DNA of 14,744 bases from Dehalococcoidales bacterium (GCA_016844285.1 JAENIS010000035.1:1-14744); one strand, 5' to 3'. Shown: positions 7,091 through 13,635, counted from the first letter of the stretch. Notes: generated by a model from the letters alone, not told the origin. Program-made: numbers and translations.

Positions 7091-7756
7091 AAGATAGCTC
7101 ATTTCTTTTAATCTCCCGGCATCAATCACCAGGAGGCGGTGTCCCTCCATCTTGATTGCTCCCGCCTTTTCCAGGCTTTTCAACGCACGGCCTACTACGT
7201 CACGAACCGAACCGACCATTCCAGCCATTTCATCCTGAGTCAGACGCGGTACCGGTGAGGGACTACCTTCAACAGTGGCCAAATCGAGCAGCATCCTGGC
7301 CACCCGGCTAACGACACTATGAAAGGAAAGGTCTTCAACCATCTGGGTGAGACGACGCATCTGCGCCGATAATTGTTTGATAATGGCAACCGCCACCGGG
7401 CAATCAGCGACCAGAGAGAGCAGTATCTTTTTGGGGATGAGATAGACCACCGAAGGTTCGAGTGCCGCCGCACTGGCCGGATTAGAGCCACCATCGAAAA
7501 CAGGGACATCGTTAAAGGTGTCGCCGGGCTTAGCGATGTGTAACACCTGCTCTCTCCCTTCCGGAGAGCTTTTGAAAATACGGATTTGCCCGGAGCTGAC
7601 CAGGTATAGTCCGCGGCATGGCTCTTCCTCCAGGAAAATAATTTCCCCTTTGTCCAGGGAAAGCTCCTGGGTTTCCCTAGCGAGTTGCGCTACTGCCTGA
7701 GGATTCAAAGTAGCAAAATAGGGCAGTCTCTTTAAGAAATCGGCGGAAGCTAGCAA
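7067..7756 (-). CDS. Crp/Fnr family transcriptional regulator
   Basis: This 229-residue protein has an N-terminal cyclic-nucleotide-binding-type sensory beta-barrel (about 10-125: YLVSSGQIRIF, then HIAKPGDTF), a long dimerisation helix (about 125-150), and a winged helix-turn-helix at about 170-205 (LTQDEMAGMVGS, then VRDVVGRALKSLE). Only two cysteines (47 and 119) are present, so an FNR-type 4Fe-4S cluster is unlikely; the signal may be a small molecule, heme-bound gas or redox. In the recognition helix Arg185-Asp186-Arg190 correspond to CRP Arg180-Glu181-Arg185. The start is a TTG at 7756 with GGAGG 6 nt upstream. Matching dyads before the ferredoxin and the hemerythrin operon make this protein the obvious candidate activator. 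Confidence 0.9.
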   Translation of the reverse strand: MLASADFLKRLPYFATLNPQAVAQLARETQELSLDKGEIIFLEEEPCRGLYLVSSGQIRIFKSSPEGREQVLHIAKPGDTFNDVPVFDGGSNPASAAALEPSVVYLIPKKILLSLVADCPVAVAIIKQLSAQMRRLTQMVEDLSFHSVVSRVARMLLDLATVEGSPSPVPRLTQDEMAGMVGSVRDVVGRALKSLEKAGAIKMEGHRLLVIDAGRLKEMSYLSDKSRIR

Positions 7757-7814
7757 AGAATGCCTCCCCAGGGTAACCGGCTACTTTCCAAATCTTACCA
7801 TATCTGAAAATCCA

Positions 7815-7828
7815 CTGCACAGGTGCAG
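7815..7828. promoter_or_regulatory. Perfect CTGCAC-AG-GTGCAG palindrome upstream of the Crp/Fnr gene
   Basis: This 6-2-6 perfect inverted repeat lies 59 nt upstream of the TTG start of the regulator. On the minus strand the -10-like TATGGT (7802-7797) or TAAGAT (7797-7792) follows, so the palindrome would overlap the -35 region. This is a position suited to repression. It differs from the ACGAC dyads, so it may belong to another regulator. Confidence 0.35.
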
Positions 7829-7856
7829 ACTTCCCTTTGGCAAGTGTTTGGAAACC

Positions 7857-8208
7857 CCTCACCCTTTATCCCTCTCCCCTTGGTAAAGGGGAGAGGGAAG
7901 AGATTTTAGAGAGGGGCTTCGCCCCTCTGCTAGGCCCACTATTGCAATGGAGAGTGAGAGAGGCTTAGCCTCTCCCATATTATATCTCCCCCTCTACTTG
8001 AAAGGAGAGAGGATTAACGGGTGAGGTTAATAAAAAATCTCGGTGTATCAAACTATTGTGAGACCATTAATAAGAGAGGAGCTTTGCCCTTCTCTAAAAC
8101 TCTCTTCCTCGTAAGGAGAGCCAAACTATAGGACATCTAAGAGGGGCATCAGCCCCTCTTCTTTCTCTCCCCCTCTCCTGAGGAGAGGGGGATTAAGGGG
8201 GTGAGGCT
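7857..8208. repeat. Palindromic repeat array, copies 3 and 4, filling the crp-hemerythrin gap
   Basis: Several hairpins stand in series: a 13-bp TCCCTCTCCCCTT stem (7869-7881 with 7886-7898), an 8-bp cTTCg-closed stem (7910-7917 with 7921-7928), a 7-bp GAGAGGC stem (7958-7964 with 7968-7974), a 9-bp AAGAGGGGC stem (8139-8147 with 8152-8160), and a 10-bp CCCCCTCTCC stem (8169-8178 with 8182-8191) with a GATTAAGGGGGTGAGG tail. Positions 8072-8208 align element by element with 1228-1369. Apart from these hairpins I see no gene between 7757 and 8281. Confidence 0.8.
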
Positions 8209-8281
8209 AATAACAATACTTGTTCTTTATCTCCTGGGAAAAGCCAGGATAAGTAGCACCGCTACTAGAGCAGTGATATTT

Positions 8282-8324
8282 TACGACAAAAGTCGTAGAC
8301 GCTCTAACCAGGCAATGTTATGCT
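8282..8324 (+). promoter_or_regulatory. Activator-type promoter with ACGAC-N4-GTCGT dyad, upstream of the hemerythrin operon
   Basis: A perfect dyad TACGAC-AAAA-GTCGTA (8282-8297) is followed, after 21 nt, by TATGCT (8319-8324), a 4/6 match to a -10. The transcription start would be at about 8331, which places the dyad centre at -41.5. The pentamer ACGCT follows the dyad one base later, as at the ferredoxin site. No -35 hexamer is visible. This promoter lies inside a possible N-terminal extension of the hemerythrin ORF and so argues against that extension. Confidence 0.62.
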
Positions 8325-8356
8325 GGCATTGTCGATTACAGATGGAGGAAGTTAAA

Positions 8357-9139
8357 ATGACATTAGATAAGTCCTGCCCAGGCTCTCGAACCATCCGTGA
8401 ACCCCGACCTGAGAATATCACCTGCCCCAACTGCGGCACTGAGGTCGAAATATGGACCGATGAACTAAAGGCCGGCTGCCCCCATTGCGGTAATAAAGTA
8501 TTGCGGGCACAGCAGGCTTCATGTATTGACTGGTGCCCTCATGCCAGGGAATGTGTCGGACCGGAGGTATACGAAAGGCTGAGACCGCAAGCCGCCGCGG
8601 ATTTGGCCGGGGCCGGTTCTCCTCTGGATATTCTTGAGCGGGAGCATGTGCGTGCCCTGGAAAGCCTGGCTCTGCTGCGAGCGGCGAGCCTGTGCCTTAA
8701 ACTGGGTGCTCTCAAGCCGGAGTCACCGGTGCGGGGCAAGGGCATCGACCACCTGGGCAAGGTGCTCGACTACCTCGATAAAGAGATAAGGCTACACTTC
8801 CAGCGGGAAGAGGAACTGCTCTTTCCCCTTCTGGAAAAGCATTTCGGCATGGGAAAAAGCCCAACACAGATACTACGAGGGGAGCATGGGGAGTTCTGGC
8901 ACTGGTACGGTGAGCTGAAGAAGAACCTGGCTGAGCTACAAAAGGAGGGGAGTGACCCGTCTGAGGCTATTGTCAGCGAAGTGCAGCATAACAGTCTGGC
9001 GATAGAACACCTGCTACAGGAGCATATCCGGAGAGAAAATGAGTCTCTCTTGCCCCTATCGAAAAAACTCCTCGGCGAGGCGGAGATTGCCGAAATCTCG
9101 GACAAATGGCATTCAGTAAAATTAGAGTCGATTGTTTAA
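8357..9139 (+). CDS. Hemerythrin-domain protein with N-terminal zinc ribbon
   Basis: This protein has 260 residues from the ATG at 8357, which has GGAGG at 8344-8348. The reading frame is open upstream to 8201, but that part overlaps a repeat array and the putative promoter. The N-terminus has a CPNC...CPHC ribbon (Cys23, 26, 41, 44) and a second set, C-x3-C-x5-C (Cys56, 60, 66). A hemerythrin HHE-type four-helix domain follows (about 90-235), with di-iron ligand candidates His97, His147, Glu151, His177, His218, His223 and Glu227. Such domains bind O2 or NO or serve in Fe-S repair (RIC/YtfE), though RIC itself has a different N-terminus. It heads an operon with a NifU-type carrier and a second hemerythrin protein. 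Family confident, function inferred. Confidence 0.85.
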   Translation: MTLDKSCPGSRTIREPRPENITCPNCGTEVEIWTDELKAGCPHCGNKVLRAQQASCIDWCPHARECVGPEVYERLRPQAAADLAGAGSPLDILEREHVRALESLALLRAASLCLKLGALKPESPVRGKGIDHLGKVLDYLDKEIRLHFQREEELLFPLLEKHFGMGKSPTQILRGEHGEFWHWYGELKKNLAELQKEGSDPSEAIVSEVQHNSLAIEHLLQEHIRRENESLLPLSKKLLGEAEIAEISDKWHSVKLESIV

Positions 9140-9171
9140 GAAAATCTTAACAAAAGCGAAAAGGAGGAAAA

Positions 9172-9393
9172 ATGCGTGAACAAGTAGAAGCTGCTCTGGA
9201 CAAGATAAGGCCAGCACTGGAGGCTGACGGTGGTAATGTCGAACTGGTAGACATCAAGGATGGTGTTGTTTCGGTCAGGCTGGTTGGTGCCTGCGGCGGT
9301 TGCCCCTACTCGACAATGACCCTGCAAAGGGGCGTCGCTGAGATTGTCAAAGCTGAGGTACCGGAAGTCAAAGAGGTAGTCGCCGTCGACTAG
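9172..9393 (+). CDS. NifU C-terminal-domain (Nfu-type) Fe-S scaffold or carrier
   Basis: This 73-residue protein consists only of the NifU C-terminal domain. The signature is IRPALEADGGNVELVDI near the N-terminus and VGACGGCPYSTMTL with Cys41 and Cys44, the C-x2-C pair that holds a 4Fe-4S cluster across a dimer. Proteins of this kind receive clusters from the assembly machinery and pass them to target enzymes. The RBS AAAGGAGGAAAA directly before the ATG is strong. It sits 32 nt after the first hemerythrin gene and 31 nt before the second, so it is almost certainly in the same operon. That position suggests cluster supply or repair in a stress response. Confidence 0.93.
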   Translation: MREQVEAALDKIRPALEADGGNVELVDIKDGVVSVRLVGACGGCPYSTMTLQRGVAEIVKAEVPEVKEVVAVD

Positions 9394-9424
9394 ATGGCTG
9401 GTCGTTGAGGAAAGGAGGAAGTAA

Positions 9425-10642
9425 ATGAACGGAACGAAGACAATTGCCGCCAAAGGATTGGAGCATGGTGAGAGGGAGGAGCTAATTTTCTCCAGTATTG
9501 AAGCCCTCAAAGATGGGGAAGCCTTGCAACTCGTCGTTGAGTTCAACCCGTTGCCCCTGGTCTACATGCTGAACGCCCAGAAGGAGTTCCAGGTTTCCTA
9601 CGAGAAGGAAGGCCCCGACGAGTGGATACTGAATATTACCAAGACGGTCAGTGAAGCAGATAAGAAGGCTCAGTTCCGGGAACTGCTCCATGAGTTGGGC
9701 AAAGGCGAGGTTTCCAGTGAAACCAGGGAAAAAGCCAGGGGACTTCTCCAATCGGTTGATGCCAAAACCCTGGGTCTCCTCGAGCAGGAATTGATACGAG
9801 AAGGTATCTCTCACGATGAAATCAGGCATAGCCTGTGCGATATTCACCTGGGCGTGATGAAGGATAGCCTGGTCGCCAAGAGAATCGATGTCCCGGCGCC
9901 ACACCCGGTGCATACCTTTATGGCGGAGCATACAGTTATTATGGATAACCTGAGAGAGCTAGGCACCCTCGTGGAAAAGCTGAAGGGGATTACCAGCTTC
10001 GAGGGCATGGGGACAGACCTGGGCAAACTGGAAGAGGTTGCCCATCTCCTCACTGAAGCCGAGAGCCATCACCAGAGAGAGGAAGAGGTGCTCTTCCCGA
10101 AACTGGAGCAACATGATATCGCGGAACCGCCGGCAATCATGAAGATGGAGCACGTGGAATTCCGTAAGAAGAAGAAGGAACTATATCAACTGGCACAGAA
10201 TGCCAGAGACTATGATTTCAATGAGTTCAAAGAGAAGGTCACTGAAGCCGGCAAGTATCTGAGCCTGGAACTGGCCAGTCACATCTTCAAAGAGGACAAC
10301 ATCCTCTATCAGATGGCACTGCAAGTGTTAAGCCCGGCGGAATGGGAGGAAGTCAAGAAAGAGTGCGACCGGGTGGGCTACTGCTGTTTTACCCCTGAAG
10401 ACCAGGTGAGGGAAAAAGAAGTAGTGGCTCTGGATTTGAGGCCGCTGCCGGCCTTTGAGAGGCACGACCGGATATTTGAGATGTGGGATGCCCTGGCGCC
10501 GGGGCAAACCCTGAGAATAACCAACGACCATGACCCCAAACCGTTGCATTATCAGTTTGAGGCAGAGTATAAGGGACTCTACGAGTGGGAATACGAGCAA
10601 AAGGGACCGAAAGACTGGGTGGTCAAGCTCAAGAAGATTTGA
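9425..10642 (+). CDS. DUF2249-DUF438-hemerythrin-DUF2249 fusion protein
   Basis: This is a 405-residue multidomain protein. Residues about 10-75 form a degenerate DUF2249 copy that lacks the LDLR-LPP-ERH opening and has EFNPLP where the second copy has NDHDPKP. Residues about 80-155 look like DUF438. Residues about 160-300 form a hemerythrin domain with His160, His163, His169, His215/216, Glu220, His243, His286 and Glu290 as iron ligand candidates. Residues 334-405 are a canonical DUF2249 (LDLRPLPAFERH, NDHDPKPLHYQ). A CysCys pair (320-321) lies in the linker. It is the last gene of the hemerythrin-nfu operon, with AAAGGAGG before the ATG. DUF2249 and hemerythrin proteins often occur with nitrogen-oxide genes; a sensing or di-iron repair role is inference. 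Confidence 0.85.
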   Translation: MNGTKTIAAKGLEHGEREELIFSSIEALKDGEALQLVVEFNPLPLVYMLNAQKEFQVSYEKEGPDEWILNITKTVSEADKKAQFRELLHELGKGEVSSETREKARGLLQSVDAKTLGLLEQELIREGISHDEIRHSLCDIHLGVMKDSLVAKRIDVPAPHPVHTFMAEHTVIMDNLRELGTLVEKLKGITSFEGMGTDLGKLEEVAHLLTEAESHHQREEEVLFPKLEQHDIAEPPAIMKMEHVEFRKKKKELYQLAQNARDYDFNEFKEKVTEAGKYLSLELASHIFKEDNILYQMALQVLSPAEWEEVKKECDRVGYCCFTPEDQVREKEVVALDLRPLPAFERHDRIFEMWDALAPGQTLRITNDHDPKPLHYQFEAEYKGLYEWEYEQKGPKDWVVKLKKI

Positions 10643-10647
10643 GCAAC

Positions 10648-10678
10648 TTGACTTAGCGTATTAAACTCAAGGTATAAT
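10648..10678 (+). promoter_or_regulatory. Promoter for the dsrE-like gene
   Basis: TTGACT (10648-10653) and a perfect TATAAT (10673-10678) are spaced 19 nt apart, slightly longer than ideal. The mRNA would begin at about 10685. The site starts 6 nt after the stop of the preceding gene, so the dsrE-like gene can be transcribed independently of the operon. Confidence 0.55.
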
Positions 10679-10734
10679 TAAGGAGGTATGAGAATAAGCT
10701 AGGTTAGCCCCTTGCCGAAAAGGAAGGTAATAAG

Positions 10735-11163
10735 ATGACCACGGGTGGTTCGCCCGATAAAGGGAGTATAACCATCATCCTGCACAGTGGTGCCTATGAT
10801 AGAGCATCATATGCCCTCTCTATTGCCCTGGTGGCACTGGCTTCCGGGCAGGAGGTGCACATATTACTTACCTTCGAAGGTCTGCGGCGGTTCACCAAAG
10901 AGCACCTGGGAGAAATTGGTGCGGAGACTCCCCCCGGCGTAATCACCGATATCAAACAGGGCATGGCTTCGGGTGTTATTCAGCCCCTGGAGAGCCAGCT
11001 CGCCGGTGCCAGGAAACTGGGGCTGAAACTCTATGCCTGTCCTAATGCCATGGCCGCACTTAATATCGCCCTTTATGACCTGCGGGAGGAAGTGGATAGC
11101 ATTATGGGGCTGGCAGGCTTTCTGGAGCTAGCCCGTAGCGCGTCGATTAACTGGTATATCTAG
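10735..11163 (+). CDS. DsrE/DsrF-like family protein
   Basis: This 142-residue protein has the DsrE/F-like alpha/beta fold pattern: strand ITIILHSGAYDR near the N-terminus, a helix ALSIALVALASGQEVHILLTF, and a KLYACPNAM segment with the single Cys102. In sulfur-relay DsrE and TusD proteins a cysteine in this region carries persulfide, so Cys102 is the candidate active residue. Many stand-alone members have no assigned function. AGGAAGG at 10721-10727 precedes the ATG with 7 nt spacing. It has its own promoter, lies 92 nt after the hemerythrin operon, and may deal with sulfur species or act in Fe-S metabolism. The family call is good and the role is open. Confidence 0.82.
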   Translation: MTTGGSPDKGSITIILHSGAYDRASYALSIALVALASGQEVHILLTFEGLRRFTKEHLGEIGAETPPGVITDIKQGMASGVIQPLESQLAGARKLGLKLYACPNAMAALNIALYDLREEVDSIMGLAGFLELARSASINWYI

Positions 11164-11169
11164 AGAGTA

Positions 11170-11367
11170 ACCTCACCCCCTTAACCCCCTCTCCTTACAG
11201 GAGAGGGGGATTAGAAAAAAGAGGGCGACGCCCTCTGAGACTCCCAATCCAGAAAGGGAGGGGGTCAGGAGGATGGATTTTATCACAGGGATTGAAAGGG
11301 GCGCTCGCCCCTTTTCCAAATCATCCCTCTCCCTTAAATAAAGGGAGAGGGATACAGGGTGAGGGAT
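11170..11367. repeat. Palindromic repeat array, copy 5
   Basis: Four hairpins lie between the dsrE-like gene and cooS: CCCCCTCTCCT/AGGAGAGGGGG (11185-11195 with 11199-11209), AGAGGGC/GCCCTCT (11220-11226 with 11230-11236), AAAGGGGC/GCCCCTTT (11295-11302 with 11307-11314), and a 13-bp ATCCCTCTCCCTT stem (11323-11335 with 11341-11353). Flanking CCTCACCCCCTTAA and GGGTGAGGG match the edges of the other arrays. The remaining bases to 11460 hold the cooS leader. Confidence 0.78.
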
Positions 11368-11460
11368 TTTAGTACCATTATATACCTGAGTTACTGAGTA
11401 GCCTGAGCAAACGATAAAAATCCGGGCAAGAAGAGCCTGCATCGGGAAGGAGAACAAAAC

Positions 11461-13428
11461 ATGGTAGAACCAAAAGACGTCAAAAGTATTGACCCAGCCA
11501 CCCTTGAGATGATTGAAAAAGCGGCCCAGGATGGAGCCAGGACGGTCTTTCAGCGTGCGGAAACGACCAGAGCCTGCCCCATCGGCGAGGAAGGCATGTG
11601 TTGCAGTGTTTGTGCTATGGGGCCCTGCCGTGTCATGGCGCCGAGAGGCAAAACCGAGACCGCCGAGGAAAGACGAAGGCGGGTTGGTGTTTGTGGCGCG
11701 ACCCCGGAGACCATCGCCGCCCGTAACTTCGTCCGCAAAATAGCCGTCGGCACCGCCTCTCATGGTGACCACGGACGCGTCATGGCCAAATTCTTTCTGG
11801 CCATCGCCCGGGGCGAAGCCCCCGGTTATGAAATCAAGGATGAACAGAAACTACTCCAATTGGCCTTAGACCTCGGGGTTAAGATTGGCGACCGCAGCAA
11901 TAAGGAAATCGCGATTGATATCGGCGAACTACTGTTGAACGAGTTTGGCAAACAGGATGGGGAACTCCTCTTTCTCAAGCGGGCACCGCTCAAGCGGCAG
12001 CAACTCTGGCGGCAACTGGGGGTAGCCCCAAGTGGTATCGATATGGAAGTGGCCGAATCCTTACACCGCACCCATATGGGCACTGACCAGGACTACCAGA
12101 GCCTGCTCATGAACGGGGTAAAGGTGTCCTTAGCTGACGGCTGGGGCGGTAGCATGATTGCCTCTGAGATTCAGGATATTGTCTTTGGCACGCCGGTGCC
12201 AGTACTCAGCCAGATTAACCTTGGGGTACTGGAGGAAGACCAGGTAAACATTATCATTCATGGCCACGAGCCATATCTGGCTGAAATGATGGCGGTAGTG
12301 GCTAAAGACCCGGAGATGGTGGAATATGCCAAGGCAAAAGGAGCCAAAGGCATCAACCTGGCCGGAATGTGCTGCACCGCCAATGAAATGCTGATGCGCC
12401 ACGGTGTACCCATCGCCGGCAATTTCCTGCAACAGGAGCTGGCAATAGTCACCGGGGCGGTCGAGGCGATGGTGGTTGATGTTCAGTGTATCATGCAGGG
12501 GCTGGTTGATACGGCCAACTGCTACCATACCAAGATTATCACTACCGACCGACGGGCCAAGATTCAGGGGGCTACCTTTATGGAGTTTGACGAGCATAAC
12601 GGTTTTGCCTCGGCCAAGGCTATCATCAAAGCAGCGATTGACAACTTTGTTAACCGAACCAATAAGGTGCGTATTCCCCAGTATAAGACCGACCTCATTG
12701 CCGGCTTCAGCCATGAAACCATTAACTACCTGATGGGAGGCATGTTCCGCGCCTCCTACCGGCCGTTGAACGACAATATCATCAATGGCCGTATCCGCGG
12801 TGTGGCTGCAGTGGTTGGCTGCAATAACCCGCGCACCCCCCATGACGCCGGCAACCTGGCAATGGTCAGGGAACTCATTAAGAACGATGTGTTAGTCCTG
12901 CAAACCGGGTGCATGGCCATGGCCAGCGGCAAGGCAGGTTTACTGCTCCCCGAAGCCGCCCAATATGCCGGAGAGGGACTGCGCTCAGTCTGCGAGGCAG
13001 TTGGTATCCCACCGGTACTGCACATGGGAGCCTGCATCGATAACTCGCGTATCCTGATTGCAGCCACAGCCATGGTGAAGGATGGCGGGTTGGGCGATGA
13101 CCTCAGCGACCTGCCCGTCGCCGGAGCAGCCCCGGAGTGGATGAGTGAGAAAGCACTGGCTATCGGCCAATATGTTGTCGCCTCGGGGATATTCACTGTA
13201 TTCGGCGTCAATTGGCCCACCATCGGCAGCAAAGAGGTGACCGACTACCTTTTCAAAGATATGGAGGAGAAGTTTGGTGGCATGTGGGCCTTTGAACCTG
13301 ACCCGATTAAAGCTGCTCATCTGATGATTGACCACATTGATAAGAAGCGCAAGGCCCTGGGTATTGACAAGGCAAGAGAAAGAGTCCTTTACGACATGTC
13401 GATGAGACGCGAGCTGGAATCAGCCTAG
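11461..13428 (+). CDS. cooS: Anaerobic Ni-Fe carbon monoxide dehydrogenase, catalytic subunit
   Basis: The enzyme interconverts CO and CO2 at a Ni-Fe-S site and passes electrons through [4Fe-4S] clusters. The 655-residue length is typical of monofunctional CooS. The Cys set near the N-terminus is complete: Cys39 and Cys47 (D-cluster shared across the dimer), and Cys48, 51, 56 and 78 (B-cluster). C-cluster ligands are also present: His267 in IIHGHEP, Cys305 (MCC), Cys343 (VQC), Cys454 (GCNNPRT), Cys484 (TGCMAM) and Cys525 (MGAC). The RBS is GAAGGAG before the ATG. No cooC maturation ATPase, acetyl-CoA synthase subunit or hydrogenase gene is in the window, so its electron partner is unknown; the ferredoxin at 6775-7008 is a possibility. 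The enzyme class is firm. Confidence 0.97.
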   Translation: MVEPKDVKSIDPATLEMIEKAAQDGARTVFQRAETTRACPIGEEGMCCSVCAMGPCRVMAPRGKTETAEERRRRVGVCGATPETIAARNFVRKIAVGTASHGDHGRVMAKFFLAIARGEAPGYEIKDEQKLLQLALDLGVKIGDRSNKEIAIDIGELLLNEFGKQDGELLFLKRAPLKRQQLWRQLGVAPSGIDMEVAESLHRTHMGTDQDYQSLLMNGVKVSLADGWGGSMIASEIQDIVFGTPVPVLSQINLGVLEEDQVNIIIHGHEPYLAEMMAVVAKDPEMVEYAKAKGAKGINLAGMCCTANEMLMRHGVPIAGNFLQQELAIVTGAVEAMVVDVQCIMQGLVDTANCYHTKIITTDRRAKIQGATFMEFDEHNGFASAKAIIKAAIDNFVNRTNKVRIPQYKTDLIAGFSHETINYLMGGMFRASYRPLNDNIINGRIRGVAAVVGCNNPRTPHDAGNLAMVRELIKNDVLVLQTGCMAMASGKAGLLLPEAAQYAGEGLRSVCEAVGIPPVLHMGACIDNSRILIAATAMVKDGGLGDDLSDLPVAGAAPEWMSEKALAIGQYVVASGIFTVFGVNWPTIGSKEVTDYLFKDMEEKFGGMWAFEPDPIKAAHLMIDHIDKKRKALGIDKARERVLYDMSMRRELESA

Positions 13429-13464
13429 TATTCAGTAACGCTTGTAGTTGTGCTGCCGATATTG

Positions 13465-13572
13465 GTCGTTGCGAGACCATTCCGACTCAAGTCGGAAGGC
13501 GAAGCAATCTGGGTGGGGAGACTCTCCCGCGCCCCACCCAGATTACCGCGTCGTTTCGCTCCTCGCAAAGAC
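13465..13572. repeat. MITE-like imperfect inverted repeat between cooS and ygbA
   Basis: The ends GTCGTTGCGAG and CTCGCAAAGAC are near-complementary (10 of 11). The centre is a perfect 13-bp stem AATCTGGGTGGGG/CCCCACCCAGATT (13506-13518 with 13532-13544) with a 13-nt loop. The left arm carries an extra hairpin TTCCGAC-TCAA-GTCGGAA (13480-13497). GCGAAGCAATCT and TTTCGCTCCTCGCAA phrases of this kind recur in many bacterial genomes as dispersed repeats. It is unrelated in sequence to the five GAGGGG-type arrays. Confidence 0.72.
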
Positions 13573-13635
13573 AACGTGTGTTAACGCACCCGCTATGGAT
13601 AACGCTCCAGTCAACTTCCCGAGCGAAAAACGCAG

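Noticed and set aside
8201..8356. 52-residue N-terminal extension of the zinc-ribbon hemerythrin
   Set aside because: It begins inside a repeat array and spans the dyad and -10 element. The ATG at 8357 has a strong GGAGG and begins just before the zinc ribbon.
1228..11367. CRISPR-like regularly spaced repeats
   Set aside because: The repeats are palindromes of differing length at irregular spacing without unique equal-length spacers, and no cas genes are present.
11386..11420. CTGAG direct repeats and a TTACTG/TAAAAA promoter before cooS
   Set aside because: The repeats are short and unevenly spaced and the hexamers match the consensus poorly. No ACGAC dyad is present.
11173..11772. 199-codon minus-strand open frame over the repeat array and the cooS start
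   Set aside because: It reads through hairpin repeats into antisense cooS and gives low-complexity sequence with no family resemblance.
12130..12843. 237-codon open frame antisense to cooS
   Set aside because: It lies wholly within the conserved cooS coding region, has no recognisable domain or RBS, and is a codon-composition shadow.
13576..13589. GTGTGTTAACGCAC as a Crp/Fnr operator for ygbA
   Set aside because: It has a mismatched pair, does not share the ACGAC half-site, and lies at about -68 from the predicted start. Not strong enough to call.
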